The notes under the pieces are model-generated. The model worked only from the letters and a program-made list of their open reading frames with translations, made no database searches and was not told the DNA's origin. Positions 9,721-17,090 of a DNA stretch of 64,000 nucleotides are shown here, one piece after another. The position numbers and the translations under genes are program-made. Origin of the DNA: CBDUEF01 sp018063485 (GTDB taxonomy: Bacteria; Pseudomonadota; Alphaproteobacteria; Rhodobacterales; Rhodobacteraceae); the NCBI GenBank assembly GCA_037045435.1, contig JBAOID010000037.1, positions 62,001 to 126,000 on the forward strand. The letters are read 5' to 3'. How positions within the stretch are numbered: position 1 is the stretch's first letter; each line of letters begins with the position of its first letter.

Positions 9721-9821
9721 AGCGCGTTGCGTTCAATCAGACGAATGTATTCACCTCGTAACCCGAAGTTGCGATCGGTTTTGCAAACGCGTTCGGGTTG
9801 CGAGTGATGAGCGCAACGCGC
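9721..9821 (-). repeat. Long imperfect palindromic repeat, copy A
   Basis: Begins AGCGCGTTGCGTTCAAT and ends with the inverted GCGCAACGCGC, with inner CTCGTAACCCGA facing TCGGGTTGCGAG. It matches the reverse complement of copy B (19233-19342) over nearly its whole length, including the shared block TGCAAACGCGTTCGGGTTGC. Two dispersed copies in opposite orientation, both intergenic, indicate a small palindromic repeat family. Confidence 0.75.
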
Positions 9822-9822
9822 G

Positions 9823-10250
9823 CCAGGGTTTGGTCTCGCCGACCGGTGTGACAACCGCGTCAATCAACGCTGCGAGCCGGATGCTGCCCAGAGTTTGTCC
9901 CGCCGTATCAAAGACCCCCGCGACATAGACAGACCTGCGGCTCATCAGGTTCATCGCGCCTTCAACGGTGGTGACAACCAGAACCGCCAGAGCGCCAGCG
10001 TTCACGCCCCACTCCATCACCGTCTCGACATGGCTGACCGCGCCAGGCGCATAACATAGGGCCAAACCTGTCTCTCGCAGTTGGCTTTGGGCAGTATGGC
10101 CGCGAACGCCTCAACGACAGCGCAGAAACAATCAAGATCCCCTGTTGTCGAAGCAAGGCAATAGCGAAAATCAAGATCGGATTCTTCGGCGCGGCCGTGA
10201 ACCATGGTTCGCCCTTGCATATCCAAGCACCCGACGCTAATTAAGCGCAA
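9823..10250 (-). pseudogene. Possible degraded protein-coding remnant, family not recognised
   Basis: Two minus-strand frames (10250-10017 and 10065-9751) can be joined near 10070, where GAGAGACAGG would need a 1- or 2-base correction, to give roughly 140 residues. The joined product alternates hydrophobic and polar residues plausibly (VEAFAAILPKA, NAGALAVLVVTT, AALIDAVVTPVGE). Its downstream end runs into palindromic repeat copy A. I do not recognise the family, there is no convincing ribosome binding site, and it may not be a gene. Confidence 0.25.
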
Positions 10251-10252
10251 TC

Positions 10253-10326
10253 GCGGGCGTTGTGTAATGGTAAGACCTTAGCCTTCCAAGCTAAAGACGC
10301 GGGTTCGATTCCCGCCGCCCGCTCCA
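10253..10326 (+). tRNA. tRNA-Gly (anticodon UCC)
   Basis: 74 nt including an encoded CCA end. The acceptor arms GCGGGCG and CGCCCGC pair fully. The anticodon stem TTAGC/GCTAA encloses CTTCCAA, giving anticodon TCC, which reads GGA. The T-arm GCGGG-TTCGATT-CCCGC is canonical. Confidence 0.95.
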
Positions 10327-10890
10327 GTCTCACCCCACTCATCGAACATGACACAGCGCGTCCCGCAATTTCTTGCAGACCTGCGAGTTACTTGCAATCT
10401 GGAAATTTGAAATCGGTCAACCATATGAAAAATAGATGATTATCTGAACCTGAGCAGATACCCTGAAGGCTGAGTTCTTGCCATTGTACCACGCCTGCGG
10501 TGACGCATAATTAGTCCGATGCTTTGATCTGCAAAGGCGATCTGTCGTTTAAGCAAAGCCAGAGCAATGTTCGCCTCCTCGTCCGGCCAGCCCGGCGCGT
10601 CAGGCGTGCGATCTGATCCTTGGCCAGTGCCGGATTTGGAAAGCTGGCGTCGATGAAGGAGAGATCTGGCTTGCTGCTCTTGACAGTTTCACGCCTCCGG
10701 GTCCGATTGCAGCGAGGGCGATAGAGGATAGCGTTGACAGCGGAGACCGGGCCGGCAGAGATCTTTGCCGCGCAGGGCAATCCTGGTCGAGATACGAGGA
10801 ATATTCATGCAAAGGCGCTTTTGGTCAATGCAGGCAGTACTGCAGCGCCGGGGTGCTGTTGCGCGGCCAGCCAAAGGGGCGGATTTGCTG
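10327..10890. other. Stretch without recognisable gene between tRNA-Gly and the pccB promoter
   Basis: Only short, overlapping minus-strand frames occur (for example 10511-10780 and 10600-10812). They have no family motifs, low-complexity Arg/Ser/Pro-rich translations and no ribosome binding site. In Rhodobacter sphaeroides the regulator gene pccR neighbours pccB; nothing resembling an XRE-type helix-turn-helix protein is seen here on either strand. This could be a decayed gene or mobile-element remnant. Confidence 0.4.
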
Positions 10891-10931
10891 ATTTGCAATT
10901 CGCAAATAGCTATCAGTTCATACTTTGCAAA
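10891..10931 (+). promoter_or_regulatory. TTTGCAAA-type operator sites (PccR-like) upstream of pccB
   Basis: ATTTGCAATTCGCAAAT (10891-10907) is an inverted repeat built from TTTGCAA and TTCGCAAA half-sites, and a perfect TTTGCAAA follows at 10924-10931. The short-chain fatty acyl-CoA regulator PccR of Rhodobacter sphaeroides is known to recognise paired TTTGCAAA motifs at the propionyl-CoA carboxylase promoter. The sites lie 69-109 bp upstream of the pccB start. Assignment to PccR is by motif and position only; the spacing differs from the published arrangement as I recall it. Confidence 0.6.
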
Positions 10932-10999
10932 TTTACTAGGTTCCGCTTTCATGGGACGCTGGCGAGCGTTATGCTGCGGGCAATTCGGGGGGGCGTGCG

Positions 11000-12526
11000 A
11001 TGAAAGACATCCTGCAACAATTGGAAGACCGGCGGGTGGCGGCGCGGCAGGGCGGTGGATTGCGGCGGACCGAGGCGCAGCATTCCAAAGGCAAGCTGAC
11101 GGCGCGCGAGCGGGTGGAGTTGCTGCTGGACGAGGGCAGTTTCGAAGAGTTCGATATGTTCAAGGTGCATCGCTGCGTGGATTTCGGTATGGAGACCGAA
11201 CACCTGGCAGGCGACGGGGTGGTCACCGGTTGGGGCACAATCAACGGGCGGATGGTCTACGTTTTCTCACAGGATTTTACGGTCTTTGGCGGCTCTCTTT
11301 CGGAAACCAATGCGGAAAAAATCTGCAAGATCATGGATATGGCGATGCAAAACGGCGCGCCGGTGATCGGGATCAATGATTCTGGAGGGGCGCGTATTCA
11401 AGAGGGTGTGGCCTCGCTTGCCGGCTATGCGGAGGTATTTCAACGCAATATCATGGCCTCGGGCGTGGTGCCGCAGATCAGCCTGATCATGGGGCCTTGC
11501 GCGGGTGGCGCTGTTTACAGCCCGGCGATGACCGACTTCATTTTCATGGTCAAGGACTCGAGCTATATGTTCGTGACCGGGCCGGATGTGGTGAAAACCG
11601 TCACCAATGAGGTGGTGACGGCCGAGGAATTGGGCGGGGCTTCGACCCATACGAAAAAATCCAGCGTGGCCGATGGGGCGTTTGAAAATGATGTCGAGGC
11701 GCTGGCCGAAACCCGCAGGCTGTTTGATTATCTGCCGCTCAACAATCGCGAAAAGGCACCGGTGCGGCCGTTCTTTGATGATCCGGCGCGGCTGGAGCCA
11801 AGTCTGGACACGTTGATCCCCGACAACCCGAACCAGCCCTATGACATGAAAGAGCTGATCGCCAAAGTGGCGGATGAGGCCGATTTCTATGAAATCCAAC
11901 GCGATTTTGCGGCCAATATCATCACCGGTTTTATCAGGATCGAGGGGCAATCGGTGGGGGTGGTGGCCAATCAGCCGATGGTGTTGGCGGGCTGTCTGGA
12001 CATTGATGCCTCACGCAAGGCGGCGCGGTTCGTACGGTTTTGTGATGCCTTTGAAATTCCGATCCTGACTTTTGTGGATGTTCCGGGCTTTTTGCCGGGT
12101 GTCAGTCAGGAATTGGGCGGCGTGATCAAACATGGTGCGAAACTGCTGTTTGCCTATGGCGAAGCAACGGTGCCCAAGGTGACGGTGATCACCCGCAAGG
12201 CCTATGGCGGGGCCTATGACGTGATGGCCAGCAAACATCTGCGCGGCGATGCCAACTATGCCTGGCCTACAGCCGAGATTGCGGTGATGGGGGCAAAGGG
12301 CGCGACCGAGATCATTCATCGTGGCAAGAATCCCGAAGAGATCGCGCGCCTGACCAAGGAATACGAAAGCCGTTTCGCCAATCCCTTTGTGGCTGCGGAA
12401 AAGGGCTTTATTGACGAGGTGATCATGCCGCATTCCACCCGGCGGCGGGTGGCGCGCGCCTTTGCGGCGCTGCGCGGCAAGAAGTTGACGAACCCATGGA
12501 AAAAACACGACAATATTCCGCTTTAG
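11000..12526 (+). CDS. pccB: Propionyl-CoA carboxylase, beta (carboxyltransferase) subunit
   Basis: 508-residue carboxyltransferase that moves CO2 from biotin on PccA to propionyl-CoA, giving methylmalonyl-CoA. It has both crotonase-like halves: the N-terminal half with the acyl-CoA site (NDSGGARIQEG, MGPCAGGAVYSPA) and the C-terminal half with the biotin site (DVPGFLPGVSQELGG, KAYGGAYDVM, WPTAEIAVMGA). Length is normal. ATG follows GGGGGGGC about 5 nt upstream; this start places the PccR-like sites in the promoter. First gene of the cluster continuing with pccA and methylmalonyl-CoA mutase in the same direction. Confidence 0.96.
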   Translation: MKDILQQLEDRRVAARQGGGLRRTEAQHSKGKLTARERVELLLDEGSFEEFDMFKVHRCVDFGMETEHLAGDGVVTGWGTINGRMVYVFSQDFTVFGGSLSETNAEKICKIMDMAMQNGAPVIGINDSGGARIQEGVASLAGYAEVFQRNIMASGVVPQISLIMGPCAGGAVYSPAMTDFIFMVKDSSYMFVTGPDVVKTVTNEVVTAEELGGASTHTKKSSVADGAFENDVEALAETRRLFDYLPLNNREKAPVRPFFDDPARLEPSLDTLIPDNPNQPYDMKELIAKVADEADFYEIQRDFAANIITGFIRIEGQSVGVVANQPMVLAGCLDIDASRKAARFVRFCDAFEIPILTFVDVPGFLPGVSQELGGVIKHGAKLLFAYGEATVPKVTVITRKAYGGAYDVMASKHLRGDANYAWPTAEIAVMGAKGATEIIHRGKNPEEIARLTKEYESRFANPFVAAEKGFIDEVIMPHSTRRRVARAFAALRGKKLTNPWKKHDNIPL

Positions 12527-12535
12527 GGGGCTTCG

Positions 12536-12883
12536 ATGACAGATGCGGACATCATCGTGCCCTCGGGGCAAGAGGTCACACTGCTGGACGTGGTGATGGA
12601 TGCCCCCGGTCCCGAGGGGCTGACTGCCCGTTTCCGTTTTGTCGCCCCGGCGATTGCGCGCGAGGGTGGCTCGGTGGATTTTGAGGCGGCAAGTGCCGAT
12701 ATGCTGGCGTTGTGTCAGAACTATGTCTTGCCCCGATTGGCCAATACCGGGCCAGTTCCCGCGCAAGTGGTGGTGTCCTTGGCTGATCGTGCGGTGCCCT
12801 TTGGGGACTCCGATCCCGCGGCGACGCAGTTTTTCGAAGCGTACCGCGTGGAAAACGGCAACTGCATCTGGGAGGCGTTTTGA
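12536..12883 (+). CDS. Small conserved protein of the pcc cluster (DUF6497-like)
   Basis: 115 residues, acidic, beginning 9 nt after the pccB stop and therefore probably cotranscribed. No signal peptide is visible in this frame. Motifs seen are QEVTLLDVVMDAPGPEG near the start and a C-terminal FEAYRVENGNCIWEAF. I associate it with the DUF6497 family, which accompanies pccB in Rhodobacteraceae, by recollection of sequence and synteny; its function is unknown. Position suggests a role linked to propionyl-CoA carboxylase, but nothing in the sequence proves this. Confidence 0.7.
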   Translation: MTDADIIVPSGQEVTLLDVVMDAPGPEGLTARFRFVAPAIAREGGSVDFEAASADMLALCQNYVLPRLANTGPVPAQVVVSLADRAVPFGDSDPAATQFFEAYRVENGNCIWEAF

Positions 12884-13085
12884 TGCCCCTACAAGATATG
12901 GTAGAGCCCGGGACCGCAGCTTGCCGCCCTGATGTAGACAAGCCACAGGTGGGGCGATTGGGCAGATTAGCGTGTCAATCCATGGATTTGTGGGCTATTG
13001 TTCACAAAGGTCGAACCCAAGCGACCTTGACCTCAGCTAAGGGGATGGCACAAAGCACATCCCGGCAAGAAAAATGGAGTAGAGG

Positions 13086-13229
13086 ATGTCGAGCACCAAG
13101 ATTACCGTTCTGGCACTTTGCATGGTTGCCTTTGTGGCAGCTTGCGCCAAGAAAGCCGAAGAAGTTGTTTACGTTGATGACGGCGCTGCTGTCACCACCG
13201 AGCCGACCTATACCGGCAAATACAAGTAA
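13086..13229 (+). CDS. Very small predicted lipoprotein
   Basis: 47 residues, too short for many gene finders. The N-terminus is a lipoprotein signal (basic MSSTK, hydrophobic ITVLALCMVAFVAAC, lipobox VAAC with the Cys at residue 20), followed by a short hydrophilic tail ending in GKYK. GAGTAGAGG precedes the ATG, and a strong intrinsic terminator lies 8 nt after the stop, so this is likely a discrete short transcript or the end of the pccB unit. Function unknown; such mini-lipoproteins recur in pcc clusters of this family. Confidence 0.7.
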   Translation: MSSTKITVLALCMVAFVAACAKKAEEVVYVDDGAAVTTEPTYTGKYK

Positions 13230-13236
13230 GACAATC

Positions 13237-13278
13237 GGGCGGGTGTGCCGGGCCATCGTGCCCGCCCCCGCCCTTTTT
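13237..13278 (+). terminator. Intrinsic terminator after the small lipoprotein gene
   Basis: GGGCGGG (13237-13243) pairs with CCCGCCC (13267-13273), with further GC pairing inside the loop, followed by TTTTTC. Confidence 0.75.
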
Positions 13279-13539
13279 CTATCTGTGGTGAACGCCGATC
13301 CCGCGAAACAGCCCATGGGAACCACCGCTGCTTGGGCCTCAGATGGGCCGCTTGCATGTGCTGAGACCAGATCTGTCTCTGCCAATCTGCGTCTCCTGGC
13401 TGTTTGCGCAGCGATACGGCAAACTGTGGCTGTTTCAGCCGAAGCATCCTATAGCAGGCGGCACTGGTAATCGAGGCGGGTGGGCCTGCGCGAGCGGGGT
13501 GATCCTTGCCGCCGCCGCTCGCATGACATGGGGGCAAAT

Positions 13540-13929
13540 ATGCTGAAACATCGCGGCTTTCCGGGCCGCCTTCCCGGCACGGATTTTCAATTCACCATTC
13601 GCCGCGCCAACATGAAAGGCGGGCCAACGCCGATTGTGCGCCGCGAGCGCTACAAGGATCGCAAACTGGCCGATCGCAAAGCCGATGAAGGCTTTATGGC
13701 AGCCCTATGGCAGCTTTTCGGGGATGAACCGTTTGAGCGTGGCAATCTGGATGCGGGGCGGCTGTCCTGGCTGTTCGGGCGCGAGGTGGTGCCGGTTGAT
13801 GATCCGTTCAGCCCCACCGATTACGGGGCTTTACTGCGCATTGATGTCAAGCGCGCGGAAGCGGCCTTCCCGCAGGTGTTCGCTGCTGACGCCGCGCCGA
13901 TGGATTGGGACGATGAGGACGAGGACTAG
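13540..13929 (+). CDS. Conserved hypothetical protein
   Basis: 129 residues with no recognised domain. The sequence is charged and Arg-rich at the start (TIRRANMKGGP, RRERYKDRKLADRK), has a middle segment MAALWQLFGDEP, and ends in a very acidic tail (DWDDEDED). No signal peptide or membrane segment. The ATG at 13540 is preceded by GGGGG 8 nt upstream; an ATG at 13528 is an alternative. It lies between small lipoprotein genes inside the pcc cluster and reads in the same direction. Function unknown. Confidence 0.6.
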   Translation: MLKHRGFPGRLPGTDFQFTIRRANMKGGPTPIVRRERYKDRKLADRKADEGFMAALWQLFGDEPFERGNLDAGRLSWLFGREVVPVDDPFSPTDYGALLRIDVKRAEAAFPQVFAADAAPMDWDDEDED

Positions 13930-14104
13930 GCATGTTTTCGCGCAACCCACTGGCTTTCCGGCAGGAATTCGCACGCCCCACGCGGTGCGGCATCTTTGCC
14001 TTTGCGCGGATGGCGGGCTTGAGCGATGATTGTGTTGTGCAAGGCAGCGCGGCCTTGGCCACCTGCCGCACACGTGAGTGTTACCCTTTCCTTTCCCCTC
14101 GGCC

Positions 14105-14133
14105 TGGCCCCATGCGGGTCGGGCCATCTTTTT
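14105..14133 (+). terminator. Probable intrinsic terminator
   Basis: TGGCCC (14105-14110) pairs with GGGCCA (14121-14126), followed by TCTTTTTG. The stem is short, but the T-run and position behind the hypothetical gene fit a terminator. Confidence 0.5.
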
Positions 14134-14251
14134 GTACACAAGTCTGGCGAGTGGTCGCTTATACTGCAAACACGCGCAGTTTTCGGTTTGAAATCGCACG
14201 GAATGTTGTAAACTGCCAAGACAGAACAACAAACCAAAGAGGCGGTTCACC

Positions 14252-14455
14252 ATGCGTAAATCTTTCATCCTTCTTTCACTGGCAATTTTGCCGCTTGCCG
14301 GCTGCGTTCAGCCCAATCCGACCACGACCTGCGCTGGGGTTGGCGCTGTTTCGGGTGCGGCACTTGGCTCGATCACGGATAACAAGGTTGCAGAATTGGC
14401 TCTGGTCGGTGGCGCACTCGGAGCGCTTGCTGGCAACGCAGGCGTTTGCGGCTGA
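14252..14455 (+). CDS. Small lipoprotein with glycine-rich membrane-like C-terminus
   Basis: 67 residues. Signal MRKSFILLSLAILPLAGC ends in the lipobox LAGC (Cys 18). The remainder is rich in Gly and Ala with alternating small residues (GAVSGAALGSI, ALVGGALGALAGNAG), resembling glycine-zipper lipoproteins of the outer membrane. AAAGAGGCGG precedes the ATG, and an intrinsic terminator lies shortly after the stop, so it is probably transcribed on its own. Function unknown; it is part of the conserved small-gene set between pccB and pccA. Confidence 0.75.
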   Translation: MRKSFILLSLAILPLAGCVQPNPTTTCAGVGAVSGAALGSITDNKVAELALVGGALGALAGNAGVCG

Positions 14456-14486
14456 TCTAGCCGCCCCAACGATATATTTCGGTATC

Positions 14487-14522
14487 AAGGCCAGTTGCGG
14501 GCAATCCGCAACTGGCCTTTCG
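14487..14522 (+). terminator. Strong intrinsic terminator between the lipoprotein gene and pccA
   Basis: AAGGCCAGTTGCGG (14487-14500) pairs perfectly with CCGCAACTGGCCTT (14506-14519) around a 5-nt loop, followed by TTTCGCATTTT. pccA therefore probably needs its own promoter or readthrough. Confidence 0.85.
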
Positions 14523-14560
14523 CATTTTGCTCGGCACCGGGCAGTCAAGGAGAGAAAACC

Positions 14561-16564
14561 ATGTTCAAAAAGATCCTGATCGCCAACCGTGGCGAGATTG
14601 CGTGCCGCGTAATCAAGACGGCGCGCAAGATGGGGATTGCGACGGTGGCGGTCTATTCTGATGCCGACCGCAATGCGCTGCATGTCAAAATGGCCGATGA
14701 GGCGGTGCATATCGGGGCCTCGCCTGCCGCGCAGTCTTATATCGTGATCGACAAGATCATGGCGGCAGTCAAGGCGACGGGGGCCGAGGCGGTGCATCCG
14801 GGCTATGGGTTTCTGAGCGAGAACATGAATTTCGCAGCGGCGCTGGAGGCGGCTGGCGTGGTGTTTGTTGGTCCGCCTAGCCCCGCGATCGAGGCGATGG
14901 GTGACAAGATCACCTCGAAGAAACTGGCGATGGAGGCGGGGGTTTCCACGGTTCCGGGGCACATGGGCCTGATTGCCGATGCCGAAGAGGCGGTGAGGAT
15001 CGCCACCCAGATCGGTTATCCGGTGATGATAAAGGCGTCGGCGGGCGGTGGCGGCAAGGGGATGCGGATCGCCTGGGATGACGCCGAGGCGCGCGAGGGG
15101 TTTCAGTCGTCAAAGAACGAGGCGGCGGCCAGTTTTGGGGATGACCGGATTTTCATCGAGAAATTCGTCACGCAGCCGCGCCATATCGAGATTCAGGTTC
15201 TTGCGGATAAGCACGGCAATTATGTCTATCTGCACGAGCGGGAATGCTCGATCCAGCGCCGCAACCAAAAGGTGATCGAAGAGGCGCCTTCGCCGTTTCT
15301 GGATGAGGCGACACGCAAAGCGATGGGAGAGCAGGCCTGTGCCTTGGCGAAGGCGGTTGGCTATACATCGGCAGGCACGGTGGAATTCATCGTCGATGGC
15401 AACCGGAACTTCTATTTCCTTGAAATGAACACGAGGTTGCAGGTGGAACATCCGGTCACCGAGTTGATCACCGGCGTCGATCTGGTCGAGCAGATGATCC
15501 GCGTGGCGAATGGCGAGGCCTTGCCGTTCAAGCAGGCCGATCTGAAGATCAACGGCTGGGCGATGGAAAGCCGGCTTTACGCCGAAGACCCCTATCGCAA
15601 TTTCCTGCCCTCTATCGGAAGGCTCACGCGCTATCGGCCTCCGGTGGAGGGGATCACGGAGCGCGGCGGCATCGTGCGCAATGATACCGGCGTATTTGAG
15701 GGCGGCGAGATCAGCATGTTCTATGATCCGATGATCGCAAAACTTTGCACCTGGGCCCCAACGCGGGCCGAGGCGATTGCCGAGATGCGGCTGGCTCTGG
15801 ATACGTTCGAAGTTGAAGGCATCGGGCATAACCTGCCGTTCGTGGGCGCTGTGATGGACCATCCGCGCTTTCAATCGGGCAATATCACCACCGCCTTTAT
15901 TGCCGAGGAATACCCCAATGGCTTTCAGGGGGCTAGGTTAGACGCCGACACTTTGGCCCGCGTGGCTGCGGCGGCGGCGGCGATGAATCGGGTGGCGGAA
16001 ATCCGGCGTACGCGGATTTCGGGCACGATGGACAATCACGAACGCCGGGTGGGTGATGATTGGGTGATTTCCGTGCAAGACGCGGAATTTTCGGTGAAAG
16101 TCGCGGCGGATCATCAGGGGTCCACGGTGATTTTCGAGGATGGCCATTCCCGCCGGGTCACTTCGGATTGGACGCCGGGCCAGCCTTTGGCGCGGCTGAT
16201 GGTGGATGGCGCGCCACTGGTGATGAAGGTCAGCAAGATCTCGGGCGGCTTCAGATTGCGGCTGCGCGGGGCCGATCTGAAATGTCATGTCCGCAGCCCG
16301 CGTCAGGCCGAACTTGCGCGGTTGATGATCGAAAAGACCCCGCCCGATACGTCGAAATTCCTGCTTTGCCCGATGCCGGGGCTGGTGGCCAAGATCATGG
16401 TCGCGGTGGGCGACGAGGTGCAAGAGGGGCAGGCGCTGGCGACGGTTGAGGCGATGAAGATGGAAAACATCCTGAAAGCCGAGCGCAAGGGCGTGGTCAA
16501 AGCGGTGAAGGCAGCAGCGGGCAGCAGCCTGAAGGTGGATGAAGTGATCATGGAGTTTGAATGA
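14561..16564 (+). CDS. pccA: Propionyl-CoA carboxylase, alpha subunit (biotin carboxylase and biotin carrier)
   Basis: 667 residues. The N-terminal biotin carboxylase domain (ILIANRGEIACRVI; ATP-grasp loop KASAGGGGKGMR; HERECSIQRRNQK; EMNTRLQVEHPVTE) carboxylates biotin with ATP and bicarbonate. A linking BT domain follows, then the C-terminal biotinyl domain with EAMKMEN, whose Lys carries biotin. It works with PccB to make methylmalonyl-CoA. Start chosen at ATG 14561 because AAGGAGAG sits just upstream; a longer frame would begin inside the terminator. Intact and of normal length. Confidence 0.96.
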   Translation: MFKKILIANRGEIACRVIKTARKMGIATVAVYSDADRNALHVKMADEAVHIGASPAAQSYIVIDKIMAAVKATGAEAVHPGYGFLSENMNFAAALEAAGVVFVGPPSPAIEAMGDKITSKKLAMEAGVSTVPGHMGLIADAEEAVRIATQIGYPVMIKASAGGGGKGMRIAWDDAEAREGFQSSKNEAAASFGDDRIFIEKFVTQPRHIEIQVLADKHGNYVYLHERECSIQRRNQKVIEEAPSPFLDEATRKAMGEQACALAKAVGYTSAGTVEFIVDGNRNFYFLEMNTRLQVEHPVTELITGVDLVEQMIRVANGEALPFKQADLKINGWAMESRLYAEDPYRNFLPSIGRLTRYRPPVEGITERGGIVRNDTGVFEGGEISMFYDPMIAKLCTWAPTRAEAIAEMRLALDTFEVEGIGHNLPFVGAVMDHPRFQSGNITTAFIAEEYPNGFQGARLDADTLARVAAAAAAMNRVAEIRRTRISGTMDNHERRVGDDWVISVQDAEFSVKVAADHQGSTVIFEDGHSRRVTSDWTPGQPLARLMVDGAPLVMKVSKISGGFRLRLRGADLKCHVRSPRQAELARLMIEKTPPDTSKFLLCPMPGLVAKIMVAVGDEVQEGQALATVEAMKMENILKAERKGVVKAVKAAAGSSLKVDEVIMEFE

Positions 16565-16582
16565 GAGGCACCGGAATGTTCA

Positions 16583-17020
16583 TCAGCGCCCGGCGGGATT
16601 GCGTTCCAGAACCTCGATCAGGCGCGAGGGGAATTTGTCGATGGCGCGGGTGATCTCACGCACATCCCAAGGCAGGGGTTTGCGTATTTCGGGTTGCAGA
16701 TCCTTGTCAAGGATCACCAGTGAAAACCCGCGCGGTCGCAGTTTCTTGCGCAGATCCGAAGGCGGATTCGGGATGGTGTCGGTGATGACGATGACATCGC
16801 GTTCCTCAAGTGCAGCCGGATCCTTGGACAACAACTCCATCTGGCGCAGAAAATCGGGGTTGTTGGGCGAATCTGCGAACACCACGATCGGGCGTTTGAG
16901 ATAGAGCAGATCGGCCTCGACAACATCGGCGGCTGGAATGGGTTTGAATACAATGTCTTGCGCGTTGACCCCAAGGGGCAGGGTGGCAAGGGCGAGAAGC
17001 GACAGGATGCGAAGGATCAT
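16583..17020 (-). CDS. Secreted DUF4174-like protein
   Basis: 145 residues on the strand opposite to the pcc/mcm genes. It begins with a signal peptide (MILRILSLLALATLPLGVNA) and has a compact domain of alternating strands and helices (RPIVVFADSPNN, RDVIVITDTIPN, GFSLVILDKDL) that resembles the DUF4174 family, a thioredoxin-like small periplasmic domain. No Cys pair is present, so it is not a redox thioredoxin. The start at 17020 gives the intact signal peptide. Convergent with pccA, with only 18 nt between stops. Function unknown. Confidence 0.7.
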   Translation of the reverse strand: MILRILSLLALATLPLGVNAQDIVFKPIPAADVVEADLLYLKRPIVVFADSPNNPDFLRQMELLSKDPAALEERDVIVITDTIPNPPSDLRKKLRPRGFSLVILDKDLQPEIRKPLPWDVREITRAIDKFPSRLIEVLERNPAGR

Positions 17021-17090
17021 GCCTTTAATATAGGGCAGGGCGCGCATCAAACCAAGCCGGGGTTTTGACCTGCGGTGAATGGAGGATAAA

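Larger units (their letters stand above)
9531..10252. other. Gene-poor stretch between the MttB-like gene and tRNA-Gly
   Basis: No gene of recognisable family is present. The stretch holds palindromic repeat copy A (9721-9821) and, on the minus strand, two overlapping reading frames (about 10250 to 9751) that could be joined near 10070 into one degraded protein. No terminator with a clear T-run was found behind the MttB-like gene. Confidence 0.6.

Noticed and set aside
13932..14579. 215-codon plus-strand frame overlapping the Gly-rich lipoprotein gene
   Set aside because: It runs through two terminators and over the lipoprotein gene in another frame; no motifs or ribosome binding site.
16583..17020. 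DUF4174-like protein as a thioredoxin-type redox enzyme
   Set aside because: No CxxC or any Cys pair is present in the domain.
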